Source of the DNA: an uncultured Oscillospiraceae bacterium
GTDB taxonomy: Bacteria; Bacillota; Clostridia; Oscillospirales; Acutalibacteraceae
Direction: 5' to 3'
Length of the DNA: 40,300 bases
Assembly (NCBI GenBank): GCA_900552285.1
Contig: URYV01000001.1
Span: forward strand, 1-40,300
Part shown: positions 7,210 through 15,842 of the stretch, piece after piece
How positions within the stretch are numbered: position 1 is the first letter of the stretch
Layout of the letters: every line of letters begins with the position of its first letter
Translations under genes and position numbers: made by a program
The notes under the pieces: generated by a model
Databases searched by the model: none
The model's input: only the letters and a program-made list of their open reading frames with translations
Told to the model about the DNA's origin: nothing

Positions 7210-8958
7210 TTATTTTTTGTTGTTGTTTTCGTCCCCGAAGAAATCATAGGGATTTTGGGTGTTGTAGGAGGCGGTGTCGTCCCCGGTGGTATAGCTCGAG
7301 CCGGAGGATGCCTTTATAAACTTCGCGGTCACGTCGAAATAAGCCCCCGTGGAGCCGTTGTATACGGTCAGCGTGACCTCGTCGCCCACAGCGGCGCTTT
7401 CCACAATGTTAAGCACCTGATCGGCCGAGACGATGTCGGTGTCGTCCACCTTGGTAATGACGTCGTTTTTGTTTATCTTGCCGTAGAGATTGCTGTCGCT
7501 GTCGACGCTTTTGACAAGCAGCCCGGTGGGCATGTTGTTCATCTCGGCGGTGACGGTATTTATATAGGTATAGGTTATGCCGAGCTTTGCCCTGTTGGTG
7601 ACGTCGCCGTATTTTTTAAGCTGGTCGATAACGCCGAGCGCACGGGTCATGGGAATGGCAAAGCAGACGTTGTCGATGTCGGTGCTTGCGTATTTTGACG
7701 AGCAAACACCTACGACCTGACCGCTCATGTTGACGAGAGCGCCGCCGGAAGCGCCGGGATTTATGGCGGCTGTGGTCTGAATGTATTTTTCCGAGGTGGT
7801 GCCGTTTGACACCCTGCGGTCGACGGCCGAGACTATACCCTGGGTAACGCTGCCCTCAAGACCTGCCGACGCGCCGATTGCAAGCACCTCTTCGCCGGTC
7901 TTGACCGCCTCGGTGGCAAAGGTGGCGGGGGTCAGGTCTCCGTGGCTTTCCATTTTGAGAATGGCCAAATCGTTTCTCGTGTCGCCCGACACAAAGGACG
8001 CCTTATAATTTGTTCCGTCGGCCATGGAAATGAGGAATGCGGCATTCGGAACCTCGGCATAGATGTGGTCGTTTGTGAGAATATAGCCGTCGGTGTCCAT
8101 GACAATGCCCGAGGCCTGCGCCGCGGCGCTGCCCGAAGCGTTATAGACGGTTATGCTGACCACGCTGTTCTGCACGGCGGTGATGACCTGCTCATAGGTC
8201 ATTGTACGGTCGCTCTGTCCTTCGGTTTTAATGTCGAAATCCGAAGGGGAGCCGTCCTTGCTGCCATCCTCGATAAGGCTCATGGAGCCGTTGTCTGCCG
8301 AGGGGTCGGACCTTGTTATGAGCATTCCAGCCGAAAGTCCCATAACGCCCACGGCGACGCAGCACACAATGCAGATAAAGGCGATAAGACCCTTGCTCAT
8401 GCCCTTTTTCGCGGGGGCGGGAGCGGGCTGACTGTTGTTGTAATACTGACCGTAGGGATAGCGGTTATAGCCGTAGGGGGGAGGGGGAGTGTTCGGACGG
8501 TAATATCCGCCGTATTGCCCGCGCTGACCGTAATAGGGGCCGCCGTAATAATTCTGTCTCGGTGGGGTATACTGCCCGTAGGCAGCGCCGCCCGCCGTGT
8601 TTTGTCCGTTGTTTTGAGCGGGATTTTGCCCGTTTCCGGGCTCGGCAGCCGACTGACCGCCGTACTGCCCCGCGTTTTGTCCGCTCCCGCCGAAATTTCC
8701 GCTGCTTTGAGCGTTTTCGGGGTGCTCGGCGGCGTTAAAGGCGGGCTGGCTTTCGGGAGGGCGTCCGTTTTGCGAATATTTTCCGAAGCTGTATGTGGTA
8801 GCGGGATTTTCGCCTTCTTCGGCCGGCTTTTGCTCGGCAGCGGAATGCTCGGCGGCGCTCCGCTCCTCTTTAAAACCGTCTGCGCAGTTTTGCGCGGCAT
8901 TTGCCTTTTCAGACGTGTCCTCAAAAGCTTCGGGAGTTTTCTTTTCAAAATCGTCCAT
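7210..8958 (-). CDS. htrA: Membrane-anchored HtrA/DegP-type serine protease
   Basis: Extracytoplasmic quality-control protease, held in the membrane with its catalytic part outside. Residues 1-185 are a long cytosolic, low-complexity region rich in Gly, Asn, Gln, Tyr and Pro. One membrane helix follows at about 189-213. The trypsin-like domain has the triad H298 (LTNDHIY), D330 (RNDLAILKM) and S404 (NPGASGGALVN). A PDZ domain fills about 455-550. The serine motif reads GASGGA where most HtrA proteins have GNSGGP; the serine itself is kept. The gene starts 2 bases after the sensor kinase stop, with GGAGG inside the end of the kinase gene, so it is translated as part of that operon, as expected for a CssRS-like secretion-stress circuit. 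Confidence 0.92.
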   Translation of the reverse strand: MDDFEKKTPEAFEDTSEKANAAQNCADGFKEERSAAEHSAAEQKPAEEGENPATTYSFGKYSQNGRPPESQPAFNAAEHPENAQSSGNFGGSGQNAGQYGGQSAAEPGNGQNPAQNNGQNTAGGAAYGQYTPPRQNYYGGPYYGQRGQYGGYYRPNTPPPPYGYNRYPYGQYYNNSQPAPAPAKKGMSKGLIAFICIVCCVAVGVMGLSAGMLITRSDPSADNGSMSLIEDGSKDGSPSDFDIKTEGQSDRTMTYEQVITAVQNSVVSITVYNASGSAAAQASGIVMDTDGYILTNDHIYAEVPNAAFLISMADGTNYKASFVSGDTRNDLAILKMESHGDLTPATFATEAVKTGEEVLAIGASAGLEGSVTQGIVSAVDRRVSNGTTSEKYIQTTAAINPGASGGALVNMSGQVVGVCSSKYASTDIDNVCFAIPMTRALGVIDQLKKYGDVTNRAKLGITYTYINTVTAEMNNMPTGLLVKSVDSDSNLYGKINKNDVITKVDDTDIVSADQVLNIVESAAVGDEVTLTVYNGSTGAYFDVTAKFIKASSGSSYTTGDDTASYNTQNPYDFFGDENNNKK

Positions 8959-8960
8959 GA

Positions 8961-10391
8961 TTATTCCTCCGTGTGATTGTTGTTGTCGGGCAGCGGCGCG
9001 CTTTGCATGAGCACGGTGAATTCGCAGTATTCACCTTCCTTGCTTTTGACGGTTATCTGGCCGTCCAGCATGGCGAGAATGGTTTTGACAAGGTAAAGAC
9101 CCAGCCCCGTACCCTTTTTGTCGGCGCCGCGGGATTTATCCACCTTATAAAATCTGTCGAAGACATAGGGGAGATCCTTTTCGGGAATACCCACCCCGGT
9201 GTTTGTTATGGTGAGGGAGGAAAGCCCCTCCTGAGAATTTTCGGTTTTGACTATGACGCGCCCGCCGGCGGGAGTGTATTTAATGGCGTTGTCCATAAGG
9301 TTGAAAACGACCTGATACATAAGGTCTCTGTCGGCCACGACGGCCGTCGGCTCGAGGGAATCAAGCCCCTCCATGGTGATGTCCTTGTCGGAAATTTGGT
9401 TCTCAAGCTGTATGGCGACGGACAGCACCGTTCGGGGAATGTTGACCGCCTGTTTCTTTATCTCAATCTCTCCCGCCTCGAGCTTTGAAAGATTGAGCAT
9501 TGAGGTGACAAGGCGGGAAAGCCGCTTTACCTCGGCCGAAACAATTTCGAGATATTCCTTTTGGCGGTCGCCGGTTATGGTGCCGTCGAGAATTCCGTCG
9601 ATAAAGCCGGAAATGGTGGTCATGGGGGTCTTTAGCTCATGGGAAACGTTGGCCACAAAGCCCCTGTGCTGCTGTTCGCTGACCGACAGCGAATGGGTCA
9701 TGTTGTTGAAGGCGACGGCAAGCTCGCCGATTTCGTCCTCGCGGTTTACACGAATGTACTTGGAAAAGTCGCCCTTCGACATTCTTCGCGCGGCGTCGGC
9801 CATGTCTCTAAGCGGACGTACCATGTTGGCCGTCAAAAGCGAGGTGACGAGAAGTATGATGGCAAGCACGCAAAGAGCCGACAGCACGAATATTTTAAGA
9901 ATGTTGGAAAGGAAAATTCCAAGCCCCGCATAGGGTATAAAGCTGAACACGGCGCCCGCCGTCTCCCCTCCCACCGTTATGGGAGCCGACACGATGACGC
10001 TCTTTTCCTTAAGCGCGCCGCCGAGGTCCCCGATGGCCGAATAGGTGCCGGTCAGGGCGGTCGCCGCAATGTCGGAGGAAATTTCGGTCACTCCGTCGTT
10101 GACGGTGGAGGCGTCGGAAATGGCCACCGTTCCGTCGTCGATAATGACAAGCACATGGCTTTCGGTGGCCGATGTGACAATTTCGGTTATCTGCATGATA
10201 TAGCGCAGATTTCCGCCCAGCACTCCCGCCTGCTGCGCGATGGCGTCGGCCTCGGCCGAGAGAGCCGACCGCTTGGTCTGAAGCCAGTAGCTGCCGGTGA
10301 AGGTGTAGATTATCGCGCCGAGAACCACAATGGCGATACAGGTGACCGAGGTGTAGGCGAGAAAAAATTTTCTGAAAAAGCTCTTTTTCAT
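8961..10391 (-). CDS. Sensor histidine kinase
   Basis: Membrane sensor of a two-component pair, 476 aa. The first helix (about 9-32) and second helix (about 160-190) flank an extracytoplasmic domain of about 125 residues that looks like a single-Cache/PAS-type sensor (VLVIIDDGTVAISDAS). A HAMP domain follows at about 183-236, then HisKA with the phosphorylated His in FVANVSHELKTPM (H251), then the ATPase domain with DNAIKYTP, the G1 box and GTGLGLYLVK. The gene starts 4 bases after the response regulator stop. With htrA as its downstream partner it probably senses envelope or secretion stress; the actual signal cannot be read from the sequence. Confidence 0.93.
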   Translation of the reverse strand: MKKSFFRKFFLAYTSVTCIAIVVLGAIIYTFTGSYWLQTKRSALSAEADAIAQQAGVLGGNLRYIMQITEIVTSATESHVLVIIDDGTVAISDASTVNDGVTEISSDIAATALTGTYSAIGDLGGALKEKSVIVSAPITVGGETAGAVFSFIPYAGLGIFLSNILKIFVLSALCVLAIILLVTSLLTANMVRPLRDMADAARRMSKGDFSKYIRVNREDEIGELAVAFNNMTHSLSVSEQQHRGFVANVSHELKTPMTTISGFIDGILDGTITGDRQKEYLEIVSAEVKRLSRLVTSMLNLSKLEAGEIEIKKQAVNIPRTVLSVAIQLENQISDKDITMEGLDSLEPTAVVADRDLMYQVVFNLMDNAIKYTPAGGRVIVKTENSQEGLSSLTITNTGVGIPEKDLPYVFDRFYKVDKSRGADKKGTGLGLYLVKTILAMLDGQITVKSKEGEYCEFTVLMQSAPLPDNNNHTEE

Positions 10392-10395
10392 AAAG

Positions 10396-11079
10396 CTATC
10401 TCACTTCGAATTTATAACCCACGCCCCAAACCGTTTTGAGCGACCATTTGTCGGACACGCCCTCAAGCTTTTCGCGAAGGCGCTTGACGTGCACGTCGAC
10501 GGTGCGGGAATCGCCGTAATAATCAAAGCTCCAAACCTCGTCAAGCAGCTGATCTCTTGTGAAAACGCGGTTGGGGTTGGAGGCCAGATGATAAATAAGC
10601 TCAAGCTCCTTGGGCGGGGTGTCGATCTGCTTTCCGTCCACCCAAAGCTCGTAATTTGTCAGATTTATGACAAGCTTGTCGTATTTTACCACCTTGTCGC
10701 CGTTTTCTTCGGGCTTTGCGCCCCTGCGGAGAACCGCCTTTATGCGGGCGAGAACCTCCTTTGCGTCAAAGGGCTTGGTGATATAGTCGTCGGCCCCCAG
10801 CTCCAGCCCGAAAACCTTGTCAAAGGTTTCGCCCTTGGCCGTCAGCATGATGATGGGAACCTGAGAGCTTTTGCGTATTTCGCGGCAGACCTGCCAGCCG
10901 TCAAGCTTGGGGAGCATGACGTCGAGAAGAATGATGTCGGGCTTTTCGGCACCGAAGGTTTTAATGGCCTCGTCGCCGTCGTTGGCGATGACCGTTTCAT
11001 AACCGTCCTTCTCGATATAAAGCCGAAGCAGCTCGCATATATTTTTATCGTCGTCGACTATTAAAACTTTTGCAGACAT
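10396..11079 (-). CDS. OmpR/PhoB-family response regulator
   Basis: A 227-aa DNA-binding regulator paired with the adjacent kinase. The receiver domain (1-120) has the acidic pocket VDDDKN, the phosphorylated Asp in LLDVMLP (D53), the switch Thr (T80 in MLTAK) and the conserved Lys in ITKPF (K102). The C-terminal winged helix contains SRTVDVHVKRLREKLE and ends WGVGYKF, as in OmpR/PhoB proteins. It is the first gene of the regulator-kinase-htrA operon, with AAGGAGAG before the ATG. It probably activates its own operon, as such systems commonly do; a palindrome upstream could be part of its site. Confidence 0.95.
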   Translation of the reverse strand: MSAKVLIVDDDKNICELLRLYIEKDGYETVIANDGDEAIKTFGAEKPDIILLDVMLPKLDGWQVCREIRKSSQVPIIMLTAKGETFDKVFGLELGADDYITKPFDAKEVLARIKAVLRRGAKPEENGDKVVKYDKLVINLTNYELWVDGKQIDTPPKELELIYHLASNPNRVFTRDQLLDEVWSFDYYGDSRTVDVHVKRLREKLEGVSDKWSLKTVWGVGYKFEVR

Positions 11080-11107
11080 ATTACCCTCTCCTTAATCGTT
11101 TACAATT

Positions 11108-11131
11108 ATTATAAATTCATTTTGTTAACAA
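11108..11131 (-). promoter_or_regulatory. Possible promoter and palindrome ahead of the response regulator
   Basis: A perfect TATAAT (minus strand, 11113-11108) has no recognisable -35 at normal spacing. Instead TTGTTAACAA, a perfect 10-base palindrome (11122-11131), lies where an activator could bind. A weak -35 plus an upstream site is the usual layout for a promoter activated by an OmpR-type regulator. Read-through from metA is also possible because I see no terminator between them. Confidence 0.35.
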
Positions 11132-11161
11132 TTTATAAATCTCCTGTAACGGTTTTGTTGA

Positions 11162-12079
11162 TTATTCCAAATCTTCAAGATCATAGGGGGTGCGCTGGTA
11201 TACGAAATAGTTGAGCCAGTTGGAAAAGAGCAGATTTGCGTGGGCCCGCCAATTCATAAGGGGCAGGCGGTCGGGGTCGTTGTCGGGGAAATAGTGGAGG
11301 GGAAGCTCGGGATTAAGCCCCTTTTTAAGGTCTCTCTCGTATTCTCCCGCAAGGGTGCCCCTGTCATACTCCGAATGGCCGGAAATGAAAAATCTGCGGC
11401 AGTCGCGGCTTGCGGCAATGTGAACACCCGCCTCCTTGGAAACGCCGATTATGTCAAGGTCGCTCACCGCTTCGACCTCCTGAATGTCCACCCCCGTATA
11501 GCGTGAGTGGGGAGCGAAATAGCAGTCGTCGAAGCCCCTTATAAGGGGGTGGCTCGGCAGCAGAATTTCATGGGAAAAAACGCCGCACAGCTTTTTGTCT
11601 AAAAGGTGCTTTTTTATGCCGTAATAGTGATACATGGCGGCCTGGGAGCCCCAGCATATGAACATGGTGGAATAGACGTTTTTCTTGGCCCAGTCCATGA
11701 TCATGCAAAGCTCGTCCCAATAATCCACCTCTTCAAACTCCATAAGCTCCACCGGCGCTCCGGTGATTATCATGCCGTCATAGCGTCCGTCCTTTATTTC
11801 GTCAAAGGTTTTGTAAAATTTAAAAAGGTGCTCGGCGCTGACGTTTTTTGCCCTGTGGGTGACGGTCTGAAGCAGCTCGATGTCCACCTGAAGGGGGGAG
11901 TTGCTGAGCAGTCGGAGAATTTGGGTCTCGGTGGCCACCTTGGTGGGCATTAAATTCAGCAGAATTATTTTAAGAGGACGGATGTCCTGGTGGGCGGCGC
12001 GGTGCTCGGTCATGACAAATATGTTTTCGTCGTGCAGGGTTTTGGCCGCCGGCAGCTCGTCCTGTATTCGAATGGGCAT
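11162..12079 (-). CDS. metA: Homoserine O-acyltransferase, predicted acetyl-CoA type
   Basis: Acylates L-homoserine as the first committed step of methionine synthesis. The 305-aa protein lines up with MetA proteins without gaps at the key points: catalytic Cys142 (FICWGSQ), His235 and Glu237 (ISGHSEYD). Residue 111, which sets the acyl donor, is Glu in TGAPVELMEF; published work on this family links Glu here to acetyl-CoA and Gly to succinyl-CoA. I therefore read it as an O-acetyltransferase in spite of the MetA (succinyltransferase) fold. It has its own promoter and no riboswitch (SAM or T-box) that I can recognise in the leader. Confidence 0.95.
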   Translation of the reverse strand: MPIRIQDELPAAKTLHDENIFVMTEHRAAHQDIRPLKIILLNLMPTKVATETQILRLLSNSPLQVDIELLQTVTHRAKNVSAEHLFKFYKTFDEIKDGRYDGMIITGAPVELMEFEEVDYWDELCMIMDWAKKNVYSTMFICWGSQAAMYHYYGIKKHLLDKKLCGVFSHEILLPSHPLIRGFDDCYFAPHSRYTGVDIQEVEAVSDLDIIGVSKEAGVHIAASRDCRRFFISGHSEYDRGTLAGEYERDLKKGLNPELPLHYFPDNDPDRLPLMNWRAHANLLFSNWLNYFVYQRTPYDLEDLE

Positions 12080-12120
12080 AAATAAAACCTCTTTTTCGGA
12101 AAAGTTTCTTATTCATTATT

Positions 12121-12149
12121 ATTGTAACACAAATTTCCTTTAAGCACAA
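12121..12149 (-). promoter_or_regulatory. Predicted promoter of metA
   Basis: Minus strand TTGTGC (12149-12144), 17 bases, TACAAT (12126-12121), giving a leader of roughly 35 bases before the metA ATG. AGAGG is the ribosome site. The leader is too short for a SAM riboswitch. Confidence 0.65.
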
Positions 12150-12253
12150 GATAAAGGGCGGTATTTTTGCCCCTTGCGGCCAAAAGGGAGAGGGCAAAAG
12201 GGGAACTCTTTTCGGCGGAGGGTTACATTTTTGTATCATTCGGAGGGGCTATA

Positions 12254-12282
12254 TTGACTTTTTTATATATTTTAGATATAAT
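12254..12282 (+). promoter_or_regulatory. Predicted promoter of the flippase/glycosyltransferase-alr run
   Basis: TTGACT (12254-12259), 17 bases, TATAAT (12277-12282). Transcription should start near 12290 and give a leader of about 60 bases. It is back to back with the metA promoter; about 100 bases separate the two. Confidence 0.8.
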
Positions 12283-12350
12283 AAGGCAGTACGACCATTT
12301 TGATTTTAACGTCATTTACATAAAACAAAAAACACAGGAGAGCAACACCG

Positions 12351-14594
12351 ATGAGTCAAATCGAAAAAAAGAGCGGTAAAACGCCCCCTAAAGGTAAGAG
12401 TAAGCTCAAAAAAGTGCTGATGTTCCTTGGCTTTGCACTTATAAATGTGGGCGTTATCGCATACATAGCCGTCAAAGAATTCGCAGGCGGCGAAAATAAG
12501 GCCGAGTCGGTCCCCGTGTCCCAGATTAACTTTTTCTTTATCCTTGCGGGAATCGGCTGCTTTGCCCTTTGCATACTTATGGAGACCTTTAAATACGAGG
12601 CCATGATAAGGGCCTCGGCCGGAAAAAGCGACAAAAGAACCGCCTTCGAGGTGGCGGTGCTGGGGAAATATTACGACAATATCACCCCCCTCGGCGCCGG
12701 AGGTCAGCCCTTTCAGATATTTCATCTGAAAAAGAGGGGATACACCGGCGGAACCGCGGCCTCCCTTCCCATTGCGGGCTTTGTTGTACTTCAGATGTCC
12801 TTTGTCTTTTTGGCGCTTATTATTTTCATCTTCAACGGCGGCGCGGCCGACGCCTATCCGGTCATTAAATATTCGGCATATGTCGGCCTGCTTTTCTATG
12901 CCTTTGTGCCCACCGTTATCGTGCTTTTTTCCCTCATGCCGAGAACCTTCGGCAAGATAATCAAGGGCTTTTTGTGGCTGTGTCACAGGCTGCACATTGT
13001 CAAGGATTTCGAAAAAACCAGCCAAAAGGTTTTTGTCTCCCTTGAGGAATACCGTTCCAGCCTTGTGCTCATTTCCAAGACCCCCATGCTCATTTCCAAG
13101 ACCTTTTTCTTCTCCCTTGTTTATGAGGCGTCGCTCATGTCCATGCCCTATTTTGTGCTGCGCGCCTTCGGGGTTCACGAAAGCTTTTTTCAGCTCTTTT
13201 CGCTGTGCGTATTTATATACGCCGCCATTTCCTTCATTCCCACCCCCGGAAATTCCGGCGCCGCCGAAAGCTCCTTTTACGCCATTTTTTCCTCGCTTGC
13301 GGGGGGAATGCTCTTTTGGGCGGTGCTTGTGTGGAGATTTCTTTGCTACTATGCCTTCCTCGCAATGGGAATTTTCGTTATTTTCACCAATTCGATGCGG
13401 GGAAAGAAAAACCGCAAAAACCGCAAGCTTTCCAGCACCGTTTCCTCCATTCAGTTTACCGACACCTTCTATCCCGTGGCCGACAAGGTGGCCGAAACGG
13501 TGGACAGTCTCGCCGTGCGCATGAACGAAACGGGAACCTGCTGCGTGGTCTGCCCAACGGCCGACTCCCCCTCAAAGGACGATTATCCCTATGAGGTCAT
13601 TCGGGTGCCGTCGGTGCGCCTGCCCTTTTTGGGAAGAAAGCTCCCGCTGCCCGTTTTCGACCGCAAGCTGAGAAATAAGCTCAAGGAGCGCAATTTCACC
13701 GCCTTTCATGCCCATTCGCCCTTCGGGGTGGGCAAGTTTGCCCTAAAGCTCGGAAAACGCTACCGAATTCCCGTCATCGCCTCCTTCCACAGGCAGTATT
13801 GCGACGAGCTTATCTCTCTTTCAAAAAATAAAATAATCGGAAAAATTCTTGCAAATTCCATAGTTAAATTTTATTGCCGCGCCGACGAGGTGTGGGCTCA
13901 GAGCCGAAGCACGGCCGACGTGCTGAGAAGCTACGGCTTTCGAGGCGACATAAAAATCGTGGGCAGGGGAACCGAGTTTATCGGCGAGTATGTTCCCGAG
14001 GAGCGGGTAGAGGCTCTGAGGGAAGAGCTGATAATACCCGAGGACAAACGGATTCTGCTTTATTTCGGCGCCCTGAGCCGCCAGAAAAACGTCCGCCTTG
14101 TGGTGGACACCTGCCTCGAGCTTAAGGAGACCGACGACCGCTATGTTCTGCTTTCGGTGGGCAGGGGGCCCGACGGAGACTATATAAAAACCGTGGCCGA
14201 AAAGCTGGGGCTGCGCGACAACATCATGTTTTTGGGTCACATTTCCGACCGTTCCAAGCTTTTGGCGGTAATTTCCCTGGCCGATCTGCTGATTTATCCG
14301 TCCCCCGACAACAGCTTTCCCTCGGTGGTGAGGGAGGCGGCCGCCCTTTCAACCCCCGCCCTTTTGGCCGAGGGGTGCGCCTCGGAATATATCAGCGACG
14401 GCGTTAACGGCTATTTTGCCGAAGCCGCGCCCGAGTCCATGGCCGAAAAAATAAAGGAAATCTTTGCTTCGGGAAAGCTTAAAGAGGTTGGGAATGTTGC
14501 CAAAAACACCCTCCCCGTAAGCTGGGACGAAATTGTCAGAGAGGTAAATACGAGATACAAAAAGGCGGCCAAGGAGCTTAGAAAGTGCAACTGA
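12351..14594 (+). CDS. Flippase-like (LPG synthase TM) domain fused to a GT4 glycosyltransferase
   Basis: A 747-aa two-part membrane protein. Residues about 20-345 hold several hydrophobic helices with the signature of the lysylphosphatidylglycerol synthase/AglD transmembrane family (ETFKYEAM, GKYYDNITPLGAGGQPFQ, and FIPTPGNSGAAE). Residues about 365-740 are a GT-B, family 4-type glycosyltransferase: IASFHRQY, RADEVWAQS, then YFGALSRQKNV and the donor-site region ADLLIYPSPDNSFPSVVREAAA. The second half resembles enzymes that glycosylate diacylglycerol, so synthesis and translocation of a glycolipid by one chain is an attractive inference. The start has AGGAG ten bases ahead. It is the first gene of a plus-strand run leading into alr. 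Confidence 0.85.
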   Translation: MSQIEKKSGKTPPKGKSKLKKVLMFLGFALINVGVIAYIAVKEFAGGENKAESVPVSQINFFFILAGIGCFALCILMETFKYEAMIRASAGKSDKRTAFEVAVLGKYYDNITPLGAGGQPFQIFHLKKRGYTGGTAASLPIAGFVVLQMSFVFLALIIFIFNGGAADAYPVIKYSAYVGLLFYAFVPTVIVLFSLMPRTFGKIIKGFLWLCHRLHIVKDFEKTSQKVFVSLEEYRSSLVLISKTPMLISKTFFFSLVYEASLMSMPYFVLRAFGVHESFFQLFSLCVFIYAAISFIPTPGNSGAAESSFYAIFSSLAGGMLFWAVLVWRFLCYYAFLAMGIFVIFTNSMRGKKNRKNRKLSSTVSSIQFTDTFYPVADKVAETVDSLAVRMNETGTCCVVCPTADSPSKDDYPYEVIRVPSVRLPFLGRKLPLPVFDRKLRNKLKERNFTAFHAHSPFGVGKFALKLGKRYRIPVIASFHRQYCDELISLSKNKIIGKILANSIVKFYCRADEVWAQSRSTADVLRSYGFRGDIKIVGRGTEFIGEYVPEERVEALREELIIPEDKRILLYFGALSRQKNVRLVVDTCLELKETDDRYVLLSVGRGPDGDYIKTVAEKLGLRDNIMFLGHISDRSKLLAVISLADLLIYPSPDNSFPSVVREAAALSTPALLAEGCASEYISDGVNGYFAEAAPESMAEKIKEIFASGKLKEVGNVAKNTLPVSWDEIVREVNTRYKKAAKELRKCN

Positions 14595-14633
14595 CCGCAG
14601 ATATTCGCCATTTAATTTCAGAGGTGTGTTTTT

Positions 14634-15824
14634 TTGTCTGACAGATTTTTCAGAAGAACCTGGGCGCAGGTCGACCTTGACGCCCTTATAAACAACTATA
14701 AAGTGTTGAGAGAGGCCGTCCCGAAAAGCGCGGGGATTATGGGAATAGTCAAGGCCGACGCCTACGGCCACGGGGTGGAGATGGTTTCCAAAACCCTGTC
14801 CGAGCTCGGAGTTTCCATGTTCGGCGTTTCATCTATTTCCGAGGCCGAGCAGCTCCGCGACTTCGGCATAACCGAGCCGATTCTCATTTTGGGCTACACC
14901 CCCTGCGAGCTTGCGGGGGAGCTTGCCTCAAACGACATAACCCAAACTGTTTACAGCCTTTCCTTTGCAAAGGCTCTTTCGAAAAGCGCCGTCAAACAGG
15001 GCGTTAAAATAAAGTGCCACATAAAGCTTGACGTGGGCATGGGTCGACTCGGCTTTCTTGCCAAAAACGACGGATGTATCGACGAAATTGCCGAAACGGC
15101 TGCCCTTGAGGGGCTTGAGATAACGGGAATTTTCACCCATTTCCCATCGGCCGACTTCGACGGCGACCGAAGCGGAGACATAACAAGGGCTCAGGCAAGG
15201 CTGTTTGTCGACCGCTGCACCGCCCTTGAAAAACGGGGCATACATTTTGAAACCAAGCATTGCTGCAATTCGGCGGGTTCGCTGACGGTGGGACGGGATT
15301 TTGCCGCCCTCGACTGCGTCCGCGAGGGCATAACTCTCTACGGACTGTGTCCCTCGGCCGCCCTTAAAAATGCGGCGGCGCTAAAACCCGTCATGTCGCT
15401 TAAAACCGTGGTTTCCATGGTCAAAACGGTGGAAAAGGGCGATACCGTGAGCTACGGAATGACCTTCACGGCGCAAAAAACCATGAGACTTGCCACCGTC
15501 TGTATCGGCTATGCCGACGGCTATCCCCGCCGCCTTTCCTCCAAGGGATATATGCTCATAAAGGGCAAAAAGGCTCCGATTGTCGGCAGGGTGTGCATGG
15601 ATCAGCTCATGCTCGACGTTTCGGACATAGATGACGTAAAGGTCGGCGATGAGGTGACCGTTTTCGGCAAAAGCGGAAATGCCGAGCTGTCGGTTGACGA
15701 GGTCGCCGCGGCCGCCGACACCATAAATTACGAGCTTGTGTGCATTTTGGGCAAGCGCGTACCGAGAGTTTTCATTCGCGACGGCAAGGTTTTGACCGTC
15801 ACCGACTATATTTGCAACCGCTGA
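14634..15824 (+). CDS. alr: Alanine racemase
   Basis: PLP enzyme converting L- to D-alanine for peptidoglycan. The PLP lysine is in GIVKADAYGHG near residue 40, and the catalytic tyrosine in TVSYGMTF. The C-terminal beta domain contains IGYADGYPRRLSSKG and GRVCMDQLMLDV. Length 396 aa is normal. The start is TTG: GAGGTG lies 7 bases ahead of it and the reading begins SDRFFRRTWAQVDLDAL, matching family N-termini, while no ATG is available in frame nearby. It follows the glycosyltransferase by 39 bases and is probably in the same transcript. Confidence 0.95.
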   Translation: MSDRFFRRTWAQVDLDALINNYKVLREAVPKSAGIMGIVKADAYGHGVEMVSKTLSELGVSMFGVSSISEAEQLRDFGITEPILILGYTPCELAGELASNDITQTVYSLSFAKALSKSAVKQGVKIKCHIKLDVGMGRLGFLAKNDGCIDEIAETAALEGLEITGIFTHFPSADFDGDRSGDITRAQARLFVDRCTALEKRGIHFETKHCCNSAGSLTVGRDFAALDCVREGITLYGLCPSAALKNAAALKPVMSLKTVVSMVKTVEKGDTVSYGMTFTAQKTMRLATVCIGYADGYPRRLSSKGYMLIKGKKAPIVGRVCMDQLMLDVSDIDDVKVGDEVTVFGKSGNAELSVDEVAAAADTINYELVCILGKRVPRVFIRDGKVLTVTDYICNR

Positions 15825-15842
15825 AAACAGGGGGAAACAAAA

